A stretch of DNA of 64,000 nt, taken from positions 182,440,939-182,504,938 of the forward strand of contig CM071601.1 of assembly GCA_036435485.1 (NCBI GenBank). Reading direction: 5' to 3'. Source of the DNA: Saposhnikovia divaricata. Lineage: Eukaryota; Streptophyta; Magnoliopsida; Apiales; Apiaceae. How positions within the stretch are numbered: position 1 is the stretch's first letter; every line of letters starts with the position of its first letter. Of this stretch, positions 34,163 through 46,501 are shown piece after piece. The notes beneath the pieces were generated by a model. That model ran no database searches. It was not told the DNA's origin and saw only the letters and a list, made by a program, of their open reading frames with translations. Both the position numbers and the translations under genes were made by a program.

Positions 34163-34425
34163 TGAAGAGCGTGTTTGGGTAGCTTAAAGCTACCACAATC
34201 CACTTTAAATGGCTGTAAAATTTAAGTATTTTTGAGGTACTTTTTTTAATTTTTTTTTCATCTCAATTTTTATACATTTAAGTCAACTTTTAACTCATAT
34301 ACTATTTTTTTTACATATATTTGTATTTATACTTTTATATCATATTTCAAAACTATAAATTTCATTTTTTTTGGTCAACTTTAAAAAAAAAAATTAAATC
34401 AATTTAACCAAACAAATACACATAA
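34163..34425. mobile_element. possible hAT-type MITE
   Basis: Ends GCGTGTTTGGGTAGCTTAAA and AACCAAACAAATACAC are imperfect inverted repeats with the 'GTTTGG' signature common in plant hAT MITEs. No convincing target duplication seen. Confidence 0.3.
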
Positions 34426-34429
34426 CGTC

Positions 34430-34690
34430 AATTTAAATAAAATTATATTAATGTGTTTTGTTTTTAGTTCATTGCCATTTTAGGAATATTGGATTATGAT
34501 TTTAATTATAAACATACAACTTTGTTAGAGTTTTGGGAATTGGAGTTATATATTCATTACTAGATATTCTACTTTATTAGATTCGATATTATACTATTTA
34601 TAAGTTGCAACCACGTATTTTACTATTTTAGGTTGGTGTTTAAGAGCTAAGGACCTACCTTTAGGTTAGGGTTAGGGTTTACAATAACAA
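34430..34690. repeat. diverged duplicate of 36090-36340
   Basis: Shared blocks include TTTTAGGAATATTGGATT, TTTTGGGAATTGGA and TAGGTTGGTGTTT-AGAGCTAA. No gene recognised in either copy. Confidence 0.65.
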
Positions 34691-36344
34691 ATCTTGTCAG
34701 CAAAAAAAAAAAACATGTTAAATATGCTCATTTCGAACCCTGCTCGGCATTATATCATATGTAACGAGTAACATTTAACTATTTTCACTAACGATTTGAG
34801 TTGTTCTGATTAAGAATTGAATTAATTATTTTGAATGAAATAATTTGATAAATAATTGTTTATATTTTAATTATACACATAAAAATTATCTAATTGAAAA
34901 ATTCGTGTAAACAATTTTTATAAAAATAATGAATTGACTATTTTAATCCTCTAATCATCAAATTAACAACAATATTATAAAATTTACTTATTTTAATTTA
35001 ATTAAATACTCTAATTTTTCTCAAATTTCTAATTTTAATTTTCTTTGACTCAATGATCCTACATTTTAGATTCGAAATCAATCATAAAGGTTTTCTTAAA
35101 TGGTTGAAAAATCCATACGGGATGTGTCCCGTCGTTTCCAACGTAAACTGTAAACTACTGCTTTATGCAGTACTATTTGATAAGAGTTCTTGGAAATACA
35201 AAATCTTATTATACTATTATATTGTTTTGATTTGCACTTTTCAATCATATGTAATGTCATTCTTTTTGCCCTATCAAGTGTGTAAGGAAATTTGGAATAG
35301 TCGTTGACCTATGAACCTAGCTTTGTTATTCGTGTACAAGCAATCTTTGAAAAGTATAATTATTATTTTTTGAACCGGTATAAATCATTGAGGTAGATTA
35401 ATTGGGTAATGGAGAATTAATTGAAAAAATTAATGGGAGTATTAATCGAATATTATAATAATATTTAATATATTAGTTTAATTTACAATTAAACATGTCA
35501 TTTTAAATAAATTAATCGGATTTTAAAAATCGAATCGATTGATTACTTTATAGAAGATTAATCGGAGATTAATCGATTGAATAGGGAATTTTTTGAACCA
35601 TGATCCCTACAAGGCTTTTTTTTTTTGCTAATTAAAATAATCATTTTTTTTCAATCTCTAAAGTTTTCTTACTTTGGCATTGTACTTTTTTCTTTTGAAT
35701 TAGCAGATACAGTATTGATGACTAAATAAATTCGTAATTCCGGAACTCCGCTAAATCGGATATGTAAATATTGAGACTAAAATTTACCAAACAAACTAAA
35801 AATTTAGGATACTGTATCACATGGTTTAATTTAGGAGTAACTACTATTAACTGTTATTACGCACTTCTATCAACGGCCATGCAGAAAAATGTACAAGTAC
35901 TTAATTAGCTGGCCAATTAACTTCATAATGCACTTACTATTTTCATGGCTTCATCTATATGAGCTCATCATAAATTTGTACTCTTTTTCACTTACTGTTT
36001 ATGTTGGTTTTGGTAGATATTTATGGATTGACGATTTGCCGGTTAGATTTGAGTAGCTAACTTAGTGTATAGGGTTAAATTTCAGGGACTCGAAAATAAA
36101 ATTATACTAATCCATGTGCTTTGTATTTAGTTCATTACTATTTTAGGAATATTGGATTTATGGTTTTAATTATAAACTCAACTTTGTTAACAGTTTTGGG
36201 AATTGGATTTATATATTCCATAGGTATTCTACCAGATTTTAGATTCGAAATTATACTATTTATAGGATGCAACTACCTATTTTACTATTCTAGGTTGGTG
36301 TTTCAGAGCTAAGGGCCTACGTTTAGCTAGGTTAGGGGTAGAGT

Positions 36345-36785
36345 GCAGATGACAAGTGGATATGCATGTGTAACAATGGGCATGTTTGGCCCTCCAACAA
36401 GTTATATATTAAAAAAAAAAAAAAAAATTCAAATTTACATACATTTTTTTAGAAAAAAAATGTGTATGGAAAATTTAATATTTATTATTTTACAAAAATA
36501 ATTTACTTATTTAAAAAAAGAATATATTAACATACTCTTTTTCAATTTAAAGAACTTATTTCTGAAAAATAAAATTTCTCAAATGGGACAATAATTGTGA
36601 TGGAGAAAGGTAGGCCATGAAATTTTAATCATGTATAATATGCGCCAAAATGAAATCTTGTGGTGAAAATATATTTTGAAATTTATTATATAATATAGTT
36701 TTTTGAAAGAATTAACACATTATTTTTTAACTTTAAAATTCAATAATAAAAATGAACTCATTTTTTTTTTTGAATAAAACGCACT
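36345..36785. other. AT-rich spacer
   Basis: Poly-A and A/T-rich DNA with no recognised feature. It may include the A-rich 3' tail of the LINE relic, which runs leftward from 37917. Confidence 0.4.
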
Positions 36786-36793
36786 TGCATTAC

Positions 36794-37917
36794 TTAATTG
36801 TTATCAACCTCCAATACATGTGAAATAAAATCAGGTGGAATGACAAACCATTCCCCTATATCTGACATAGAATAAGTAGCTTTGGCTAACTCGTGCGCTA
36901 CTCTATTCGCAGATCTAAAAGCAAACTGAACTAGCACCGGATTTATGTGCTTTAGCAAATGAACACAATCTAACATAATTGTGCCAAAAAACGCCTCACC
37001 TGGAGACCCGTTACATGCCGTCACAAGACATTTGGAATCCGTTTCAAACACACATTGTTTAAACTTATGCTTGATGACCCAAGATAGAGGTTCTTTCATG
37101 CCAATTGCTTCCGCTTCTCTCGGACTCCAAGCTCCTTGAATCTTACAGCACCGAGCCCCTACAAAACAGCCACGGTAGTCTCTAATAACACACACCCCAC
37201 GCCAATGCTCCCATCCTGAAAAACCGCGGCATCCGTATTAATCTTTAGCCACCCCTCGGCTGGTTTTCTCTATACCCTATCTCCTTGCTCATTCTGTACC
37301 CTTTTACTCATCACACTGGCCTGTGCTTCTCTCTAGTCACGAAGCAATCCATGAGCTGCTGCCTTTACCCCGTAGCTAGAGCCATTAACCTTATCCCATA
37401 CCCACTTATTTCGTCTGTTCCATAAGCTCCAGCTGATCATCCCTACCTGAACACATTGCTCTCTTGTACATCCCTCAAAAACTGTTAACAGCACTTGAAA
37501 AGCTGTTTCATACTGCACTGAGTATATGACCTGCTGCAAACCTGCTGTATACCAAACTATCCTGGCAAAGTCACACGAGAACAGAACATGTTCATCTGTT
37601 TCCACTGCACTATGACACCAGGGACACCGATCATTAACAACAATAGACTTTATTGCCAATGCACGAGCTGTAGGAAGACAACCTCTATTCACTCTCCAAA
37701 TAAAATTCGTTACCTTACCTGGCAATTTTAACGACCACAACTTATTCCAGAAAACACGATGTGAACTGTCACCCTCACCCTGAATCCATCTATAACAACT
37801 TTTAACCGAAAACTCTCCTCTGTCATCAAATTGCCAAAACCACGAGTACCGCTTTTCAACTATAGGAATTGGAATGCGTTGAATTAGCTCCACATCACGA
37901 TCATTACATATATCCAT
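36794..37917 (-). pseudogene. 3' end of a non-LTR retrotransposon (LINE), decayed
   Basis: Minus-strand frame 37920-37333 carries the zf-RVT region: FSVKSCYRWIQGEGDSSHRV, FWNKLWSLKLPGKVTNFIWR and CPWCHSAVETDEHVLFSC. Frame 37195-36794 carries the plant RNase H-like domain (RVT_3): SPREAEAIGMKEPLSWV, VFETDSKCLVTACNG, RSANRVAHELAKA. Between them the frame shifts at least once (INTDAAVFQDGSIGVG lies in another frame). The reverse transcriptase part is missing because a CACTA end begins at 37918. Confidence 0.8.
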
Positions 37918-38620
37918 CACTACTGGAAATACCCCCTACAACATCGGTTTTTGACTGATGTTAAAAGTCTGTCAGAACCGATGTCTTTGTCGGTGTAGAT
38001 AAAGGGGGTACCTTTAACATCGGTCATAAACCGATGTTAAAGATGCCTATAAACATCGGTTCCTCAGAAGAAACTGATGTTTATCCTACTGTTTAACATC
38101 GGTTTATAAATAAGAAATGATGTTTAATACAGGTTTAGACATCAGTAATCGTAAAAAAATTGATGTCTTTGCCTCATATTTAAAGTAATATTGAAGTAGT
38201 ACAATTTAAAAATTGGTATATGAGGAGGCTTAGGTCAATATAAACATACCACACATAAAAGAAAATTAATCATAGACATCAGATTTTAACAAATAACGGA
38301 TGTCTTTCCTCTTGTTTAACATCAGTTTTGATAGGAGAACCGATGTTGAATTATAGATTAGACATCAGCTAAATTAAGGAAGTGATGTTTAATACAATCT
38401 TTAACATCAGTTTTTGTAATTTAATTGATGTTTAATATTTCCTTTAACATCCGTTCTTCTTATAAAACAGATGCTTATCCTATTGTTTAACATCGGTTTA
38501 TAACTCAATGCCTGATGTGCTTTGGTCATTTAGACATCCATTTTCTAGTAAAACAATTGTTCATTTAGACTTTTAACATCAGTTTTAGAGTGACCAAAAA
38601 TTGAATGTGATGTTAAAATT
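37918..38620. mobile_element. CACTA (En/Spm) transposon end with subterminal repeats
   Basis: Starts CACTACTGGAAATACCCCC inside the LINE relic. The next 650 bases hold at least a dozen copies of a 10-base motif close to AACATCGGTT in both orientations, some as head-to-head palindromes such as AACATCGGTCATAAACCGATG. This is the usual binding-site layout of CACTA transposase. The other end is not certain. Confidence 0.8.
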
Positions 38621-38924
38621 TAATACATTTTGTCAGTAACCTGCTGATTTAGTGCACTAGCCAAGAAAATGAATCCAAAAACAAACCATTCAACATTGAA
38701 CATTCAACAAATTAAAACCATCCAGGTCATACATTCAACATACATACCATCCACCTCCAACAAAAACCAAAAGTAACCACCAACAAAATCCAAATCCAAC
38801 CTCCAACACAAACCAATCCTCCTAGCTAACATCCACGGACTAATTACCAAACTTCTAAAGTATTCATAATAACATCAAAAGTATCACATACGTACGAAGG
38901 GATTCAAAAAGTAAATAAAGTGCA

Positions 38925-39698
38925 CTAAAAAGAGAGAAGATCAGTGAAGGCAGTATCGCTAACACCAAACCTAGCTTTCCAATTATGTAGTATTAACATT
39001 GACTCTAACTTGTTGCACTCACTACCCTTGTACAGAGGTTGTTCAGCATCAGCCACAAACCTCTTGAAGTCATAGGATTCATAGTCACCAGAATTATAAG
39101 CCGCTTCACAAACATCAATGGTTTCAGATGGAGCAAATTCATCCTTAGGATGAAATGCACTATTAGCCGATGACCTAACACTTTTAGAACATTGTTCTCC
39201 ATGCCAAATCCAATCACTATACCCCAAACACCAACCGTTTTCATATAAATGACCCCTGATTACTTTTACATTAAATTGTCTAAAATTAACGCATTTTGTA
39301 CAAGGGCAAGGTATCTTCTTAGGATCAGTTGCATTTTCTTCTGCAAATATCAAGAAACTCTCGACCCCTATTTCGTATTCTAAAGAATCCCTATCCTTCG
39401 AAATCCATGACTTGTCCATATTCATAAGACGACAAGCTACCTACAATATAAATCTAGTTAGATTTAATATGTATATAACTAAGTACTTTGCTAAGCTACA
39501 TTCATAAGTTAGCAGATTCATAAGCTAGTGTAGATTATAATCTAAGGTTATATATCATTTTGATTTTAATATTGTAACTTATATATAGTTGTAGTATATA
39601 TTGACATGAATATCATTACTTTTAAACTAATTCTAATAGGGTACCTCAACCAGCTGCTGAAGCATATAGTTTTCTACATTTCCAACTCTTCCAGACAT
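38925..39698 (-). pseudogene. truncated CACTA transposase gene (transposase-associated domain only)
   Basis: Exon 39698-39645 (MSGRVGNVENYMLQQLVE) joins in phase to 39440-38925. The second exon has the N-terminal transposase-associated domain of plant CACTA elements: MDKSWISKDRDSLEYEIGVE, KKIPCPCTKCVN, VIRGHLYENGW and WIWHGE. The frame stops at FTDLLSF, just where the TNP2 transposase catalytic part normally begins, and only subterminal repeats follow. The element is thus an internally deleted, non-autonomous derivative. Confidence 0.75.
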
Positions 39699-40087
39699 TT
39701 CTTATGGAATTAAAACAAAGCTAATAGTTGTAAACAAAGCTAACAGTTTATACATTTAAAAACAAGTAAGCAAAACACCAAAACCCCAAAAAATAATCAA
39801 AACAAAGCTACACACACCCATCATAATAATCAAAATATATCTAGATGCTAACTTTTTTTAAAAAATGTATATCAAAAATATATTAAAGAAATAATATTTT
39901 ATTCATCACGTTGACATTCTATTTTATGGAATGCCAATTTGTGACATTGGCAACCCATACCACTTTACTTGACATACAATGACATTCCAACGATTCCAAT
40001 GTAATGTTAAGAAGAGTGTCATAGACATGACATATGTCATTAACACCATACCCTTAATTTGTTTTAATTATGGGAGTTAAAACAAAT

Positions 40088-40718
40088 TGTTGGAGGTCCA
40101 TCATCTAAACCCCTTTTGGGCTTGTGCAAGAGGTTTATTCGGTTATTCAGAACGATCGAGGCCCATATACGAACAAAGGCCCATTTACTCCCAACAGTTC
40201 CTGGCCCATTAGGGCGCACGATCTCCGTCAACAAATGGTTACCTCCACGATTATCTGCATGACAGGTGGTGAGAAACGAAGGGGGATTAATATACATGTT
40301 CTATCATTTTCTTCATTGACTTAACATATTACACAAACACAAACTCTTTATGTTCACTCTCACCCACGAAGAATCGACTGACTTATTCTCACACCGGAGG
40401 TGAATCTGGCGGCCAAACCCTCACTATACAAAGTTTCTAACCACTTGTCCTTCCCCCGTACTTGCACATAGTAATGAACCGAACCTGCTATAAAAATATT
40501 CTGCAAGGACTATCTAAATGAAAACCTATAGGACCATTTACTCCATTACAATGATAAAAATCAGAAGTTAAATGTCTTCAACCCAAACTAATTACTAGAG
40601 GGCATAAGTTAAATGAGGACTGTAAGGAAGCCTAAATAAATGCAAATGCTACCTTTATTCCCTAATAATTCTAATGGTACATAAGATATCGAGAATCTAT
40701 TTGTTACGTGTTCCAACA
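40088..40718. mobile_element. possible solo LTR
   Basis: A 631-bp segment starts TGTTGGAGG and ends TTCCAACA, a good LTR inverted-end pair. The flank CAAAT occurs directly before it and again two bases after it, so the target duplication is imperfect. No internal element is present. Confidence 0.35.
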
Positions 40719-42132
40719 ATCAAATATAACACACATTTGTCACAATTTGACTAATCCATCGTCATTTACTTAAAAATTCACTTGTACACATAAAACTACT
40801 ACATACAATAGCATGATTCTGTCAGACACTAAACCAAAATTTCCTCAATCAAGAAAAAATCAATACACATAAACAGTTACTAATAATCTATTTCAAACTA
40901 GATAAGCATTAAATAAAATTAATTCATATCTACACAAACATATCCACAAGGTGCTAAAACAGAAATCATGTTTTCTTTACCTCTGATGTTCATCAAATGT
41001 GTTGGTGTTCAATTCTTCTTGTATATCAATTTTATTTACAATTTTCCTTGTCATTCGCGTTCTCCTGGATGAAGAACTCTTTGCTCCAAATTTCATTCTA
41101 TTTCTGGAACGCGTACCTGGAAAATTTGAATAACAAACATTTTAAATATATATATTTCTATAGTAGAATCAAATGGAAGCATATAGTCTAAATATATGTA
41201 GAATCAAATGTATTCTGTTTTTCGGTTCCACAACGCAACCATATTAGATCAGAACCAAATATACAAATGTACAGGAGAATTGAAATATACTAATAGTTCT
41301 AATTTAGAACCAAATTCAGACCTCCAAAATATACATGAACCTATAAACAAGATTTAACAGTCAAATCTACTAAACTTTGGTTTTATTATAGAACTTTAAA
41401 CAATTTTACTAAAAACAATTTTTACCTTACGATTTATACACAAAATCCCTTAGACCTCAACTAATGTATATTCTAATGTAGAATCAAAATACAACTATAA
41501 TTTTGTAGCAGAATCAAAATACACAAAACTGGTTCTATTACAGAACCACAAATACAACAGAATTTTTGGCACTAATTTAGAAACACAATTTATTCCTTAC
41601 AATATAAACACAAAATTGGTTCTATTACAGAACCACAAATAAAACAGATGTAGTTACACATGAAAATAATTATAAACTCGCATTCTACTACCGAATCAAT
41701 GTTATAACCATTAAAAACTGATTCTATTACACAAAACTAGTTCTATTACAGAACCACAAATACAATAGATGTGATAAACATGAAAATAATTATAAACTCG
41801 CATTCTACTACCGAATCAATGTTATAAACAATAAAAATTGACTGACATCAACAAAAAACTATAGAATCACTATAGAACCAGATCTAGTTAAGCATGCATA
41901 TACATTTTTTAAAACAAAATCACCTAATAATACCCATTATTCTTGGAAACATTTTAATCTCATATCCGATGGAGATTAACCTGAAAATTACAATTCAAAA
42001 CCCTAAGTTAACGAATTGAAGAAAAATAAGATTATAATTGAAAGAATAACAAAGATTATAAGAAAAATAAGAACCTTCCTTTGATGAATAGCTCGAATCT
42101 GAAGCTTTAATGGCGTAATCGTGCTATTTTCT
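40719..42132. repeat. AT-rich DNA with a recurring short motif
   Basis: Between about 41160 and 41880 the motif TAGAATCAAA and the palindrome GGTTCTATTACAGAACC recur many times, and a 120-base block with AAACTCGCATTCTACTACCG occurs twice (41680 and 41800). The pattern is like the subterminal repeats of DNA transposons. No gene seen. Confidence 0.55.
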
Positions 42133-42137
42133 GTTCG

Positions 42138-42138
<1 letters not shown>

Positions 42139-42219
<81 letters not shown>
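42139..42219. repeat. (TC)n microsatellite
   Basis: About 40 uninterrupted TC repeats; the reverse-strand Glu-Arg frame is an artefact. Confidence 0.95.
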
Positions 42220-42223
<4 letters not shown>

Positions 42224-42532
42224 AGCAGCTTGTGTGTGTATAGCTGTGTGTATGTATTGTTTTGTTCTGTATAACGGTTAGATAATTTAACACACTTGTC
42301 TGGAGTGTGTTTCTATTTTAAAAAATAGCCTTAGTTTTTAGTTTAATTACAAAAATGCCATTAATGAATCTGTACCGTTTGATTAAATGAATGGCTAAGA
42401 TTATGTTTCTCCCCAATACTCCATATAATTTGTTCACTCTAGAAGGGGACTCATATACGAATCATAAAAAACACATATGGAACATGCCACATATTTACCA
42501 AACAAAACATGAATCACTTTCTACAGTATATA

Positions 42533-42877
42533 CTAGCTTATAACTCGTGCAAAGCACAGGTTAATTTTAATTTTTTTATAATTTGTTTGTAGTATAATAT
42601 AATAATATAAATACGAATTTTAATATGTTATTGGAATAATTTGAAACTTACATCTTTGTATATAATAATTTTTACTATTAAATATGAAATAATATGTTGT
42701 TAGCAATCGAACCTTATACCTCTGTATATAATAACTTTTAACATTATTGTATCTAACGATCATATCTATTTGAGTTAAACATCTAATGGTTGTGAATGAG
42801 GGATAACTAAGAGAAGATTAATCAAACTACAAATTATACCCCTTTCGGTTATTCTAGTATAGTATAGATAGTATAGA
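42533..42877 (-). mobile_element. small non-autonomous Helitron
   Basis: Read on the minus strand it begins TCTATACTATCTATACTATA after a host A and ends with a hairpin (CCTGTGCTTTGCACGAGTT) followed by TTATAAGCTAG and a host T. TC start, 3' hairpin, CTAG end and A/T insertion are the classic plant Helitron signs. 345 bp, no coding capacity. Confidence 0.75.
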
Positions 42878-43782
42878 TAAGGAGCATAAAATAAGTAATC
42901 ATCTTGCAGTAGTGGTAATCTAAAATTTTAGGTACATGTTTTACGATTTTTGATTTCATAAAATATATAAAAATTATAAGATATTAAAAATCGATGGTTA
43001 AACACATAAAAAATATTTATGAAATGCAAAGATTACACAAAATGTTTATTGCTAAATATTTTTATTTGAGTAACATAAAATACTTAAGAAAATTTTGAAT
43101 TGCTTTCTTCACAATTAGGAAACGTGTAACTAAAAGTCAAACCATCATGTTTTACATAATCTGAAAATATTTTACTTTATTTTAACATACCATATTTCAC
43201 TTTCAAATTAAAATTTTAAATAAAAATAAATTAGCTTAAGAAATAATATTTTTCACATTTGAGGAAGTATAAATTTTGTAAAATATAATTAATTTTTTTT
43301 TACATATAGTTGTGTTAGGTAATCAGTACACATGACATACATCGTTAATATTCCTAAATTTCAAATGAAATATTTAGTATTACTAGTACTAGTATAGTAA
43401 GGCACCGGGAACCATAAGAAAATATAAAACATTATCAACTATCTTCAATATATGTAATTGTGAATTTTTCAATTAAGTTAATCCTTGGAGACAATTTGAT
43501 GATAAATTTAATTTTTGTTATATTTATGAAGGGGTGGTTGGGAAAACTTATTTTCTAAAATAAGTCAACTTATTTTAAGTTGAAAGTTAAGATTCCTAAC
43601 TTTCCAACTTATTTTCCAACTTACTTTTGCAACTTATTTAATCTCAAATATACATTAAATACTTGCATAAAAAAAATTATCAAGATATAAAAATTTTACC
43701 CGAAAATAAGTCCATAAATCCTTATTATAAGCTGAGCCAAACAGGCACGAAGTCTAAGGCTGAAATTAAGCAACTTTTTTTT
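42878..43782. other. AT-rich spacer with a possible MITE at 43533-43748
   Basis: The stretch 43533-43748 has imperfect inverted ends (GGTTGGGAAAACTTATTTT and TTATAAGCTGAGCCAAACAGG) of the kind seen in plant MITEs. The rest shows nothing recognisable. Confidence 0.35.
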
Positions 43783-44930
43783 TGAAATATTACTGCCATG
43801 CTCTCGGCATAGGTCCTAAACAGGCTCAATGGACTACATTTGGGGTCCACCTCTCATGATGGGCTCAAATATCTCTTAATGGGCTTAAATATTGAAGATG
43901 GATCAACAAGGCATGAGGCCTGATTAGGGATCACCTCACCTCTATCTCATAATATGGTTTGAAGATAAATTCCTTGAAGACACTATCTCACCCTAGGGGT
44001 CACCTCATTATGACCTTCAGCCAATACCCAAGATGTGCTCTCATGTCAATGACAAAGGAAAAGGAATCTCACGCTTGGGGTCTCATGCTAGACCTCGAAG
44101 GGTCTCATACTAGGTCTCGAAGGGTCTCATACTAGGCCATAAGGGATCATACTACCCCCAGATCGCACTCGCATATGGTCCCCAATGCTAGCCCGGCCTT
44201 GGGATCGCATATGCTAGCCCATCCTCGGGGTCGCATGCTAAGCCCAGCGGGGTTTCATGCTAGCCCGACCTCGGGATCGCATATGCTAGCCCGACCTCGG
44301 GGTCGCATCTTCCAGCCTCGAGGTCAAATCAGTCCAGCCTCGAGGTCGCATCAGCCCGGCCTAGAGGTCGCATCAGCTAGGCTCCGCCATTTTATAATCT
44401 TATTGTGTTTATCTCCATATGAAGGTTCATAGCTAAGCCCAGCCAGGTCGCATGAGTATAGTTATCTCCATACTTGGGATCACCTCGCATGACTAAGCCC
44501 AGTGAGGTCGCATGCGAGGCCCTTGTAAGCTATCCATTAGCCTCGCTAGTGAGGCCTTGCGATCCGAGCATCATGCTAGCCATAGGTAACCTTTATTGGA
44601 TCATGGGTCATGAGCAGGATTAATGGACAAATTATATCAGCCCAAAGAGGTCTAGTGAATTTAGGCCAAGACGAGCCTACAGAAATCCTAGCCCGTTTGG
44701 GTAACTTCTTCTCCAAGAACTACATATGGCTTGATCCCTATAAATAGGGTACGTAGGCACCTTGTTAAAATTGAGAAACAGTTAACCCCTGAAATATCAA
44801 CAAACAAAATCACTCACAATCAGTTACAAAGCTCCTCCCTGTTCTTCGGGTTCTTAGCAGAATATCCGTATTTTGCTCCATAATTCCAGCAACCACTAAA
44901 GCATTGTTATACCAAATTCTCCCTATAACA
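43783..44930 (+). mobile_element. LTR remnant (probably Ty3/gypsy), left boundary uncertain
   Basis: GC-richer DNA with short internal repeats (CGAGGTCGCATC, ATCGCATATGCTAGCCC) like a gypsy U3, then a TATA box CTATAAATAGGGTACGTAGG at 44739-44758 and an R-U5-like region ending CCCTATAACA at 44930. No coding region or second LTR is seen. Its last 117 bases (44814-44930) are the same sequence that begins every unit of the following array. Confidence 0.6.
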
Positions 44931-45109
44931 ATTACCTTTGCCAACACTGTTTTAAATAAATAACAATACAATTTATAGAAATTATAAATAAATAAAGAAA
45001 GAAAAAAGAACATTTTATAGAATTATTTTTAAAATACAAAATAGGTTATGAAGTTGACAAAAAATTAAAAATCTCAAACACCACCAGCCCAGGCCCAGTC
45101 CCAGGCCTG

Positions 45110-45117
45110 TATATATT
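45110..45117 (+). promoter_or_regulatory. TATA box of array unit 1 (conserved in all units)
   Basis: TATATATTTGGGCGGG, 66-73 bases upstream of the ATG. Equivalent boxes occur at the same distance in every unit, giving a predicted 5' UTR of about 40 bases. Only composition and spacing support promoter function. Confidence 0.5.
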
Positions 45118-45182
45118 TGGGCGGGAGGAGAAGGGGGGTAGAGTAACATAAAAATTAAAATTAGGGCAAAATAGATTGCGAA

Positions 45183-45632
45183 ATGGTAATGAAGAATGAA
45201 TTTAATTTGGGTTCCAATTGTGATGGAGATGTATTTGCGGAGGAGGAGGAAGAGGAATCGGAAGAATCGGAGTTGGAGGAGGTGGAATCGGAATCAGAAT
45301 CGGTGGAGAATGCTGTCAAGTCTCCTCCAGTGGAGGTAAAAGATTTATCTTATCATTTTAAAACAGAGTTATACACGGATGGTCCCGAGGAGCTGGAATC
45401 CGAGGAGGATGTATTAGGGGATAGTGATCGTGATGAGAAAGATTATGCCTTCAAATTTGTGGTCAAGAAACGCTCCAGGACTGTTACCAATCCCAAGCTT
45501 CCCCGAAAAATTTACTTCAGACGTAATGGTCCCAAACAGCGTGTTTCCACCACCCCTTCTGTACTCTATGATCCGGGCTTTCCTGTGGCTGCCATATCCA
45601 AATTGGCTCTCAAAACCTATAATAAAATCCAG
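45183..45632 (+). CDS. array exon 1, unit 1, open
   Basis: 150 codons to CAG|GT. Starts ATGGTAATG; has GDVFAEE and EELESEED where most units have GDGF and EEPESEED. The LTR piece upstream is directly continuous with the LTR remnant. Confidence 0.6.
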
Positions 45633-46061
45633 GTATATGATATGTGTCCTTTTTTATTTTTATTTTTAAATCGTATGTACATATCATCATAATCACAAGC
45701 AGTTACAAAGCTCCTCCCTGTTCTTCGGGTTCTTAGCAGAATATCCGTATTTTGCTCCATAATTCCAGCAACCACTAAAGCATTGTTATACCAAATTCTC
45801 CCTGTAACAATTACCTTTGCCAACATTGTTTGAAATAAATAAAAATACAATTTATAGAAATTATAAATAAATAAAGAAAGAAAAAAGAACATATTATAGA
45901 ATTATTTTTAAAATACAAAATAGGTTATGAAGTTGACAAAAAATTAAAAATCTCAAACATCACCAGCCCAGGCCCAGTCCCAGGCCTGTATATATTTGGG
46001 CGAGAGGAGAAGGGTGGTAGAGTAACATAAAAATTAAAATTAGGGCAAAATAGATTGCGAA

Positions 46062-46501
46062 ATGGTGATGAAGAATGAATTTGATTTGGGTTCTAATTGT
46101 GATGGAGATGGATTTGCGGAGGAGGAGGAAGAGGAATCGGAAGAATCGGAGTTGGAGGAGGTGGAGAATCGGTGGAGAATGCTGTCAAGTCTCCTCCAGT
46201 GGAGGTAAAAGATTTATCTTATTATTTTAAAACAGAGTTATACACGGATGGTCCCGAGGAGCCGGAATCCGAGGAGGATGTATTAGGGGATAGTGATCGT
46301 GATGAGAAAGATTATGCCTTCAAATTTGTGGTCAAGAAACGCTCCAGGACTGTTACCAATCCCAAGCTTCCCCGAAAAATTTACTTCAGACGAAATGGAC
46401 CCAAACAGCGTGTTTCCACCACCCCTTCTGTACTCTATGATCCGGGATTTCCTGTGGCTGCCATATCCAAATTGGCTCTAAAAACCTATAATAAAATCCA
46501 G
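46062..46501 (+). pseudogene. array exon 1, unit 2, broken
   Basis: A 10-base deletion in the Glu/Ser run (GTGGAGAATCGGTGG) shifts the frame, with TAA about 20 codons later. The lesion is shared with units 3 and 13. Donor intact. Confidence 0.7.

Noticed and set aside
34660..36345. Telomere-like GGTTAGGGTTAGGGTTT at about 34665 and a weaker form at 36330
   Set aside because: Only two to three repeat units within duplicated spacer DNA; too short to call an interstitial telomere.
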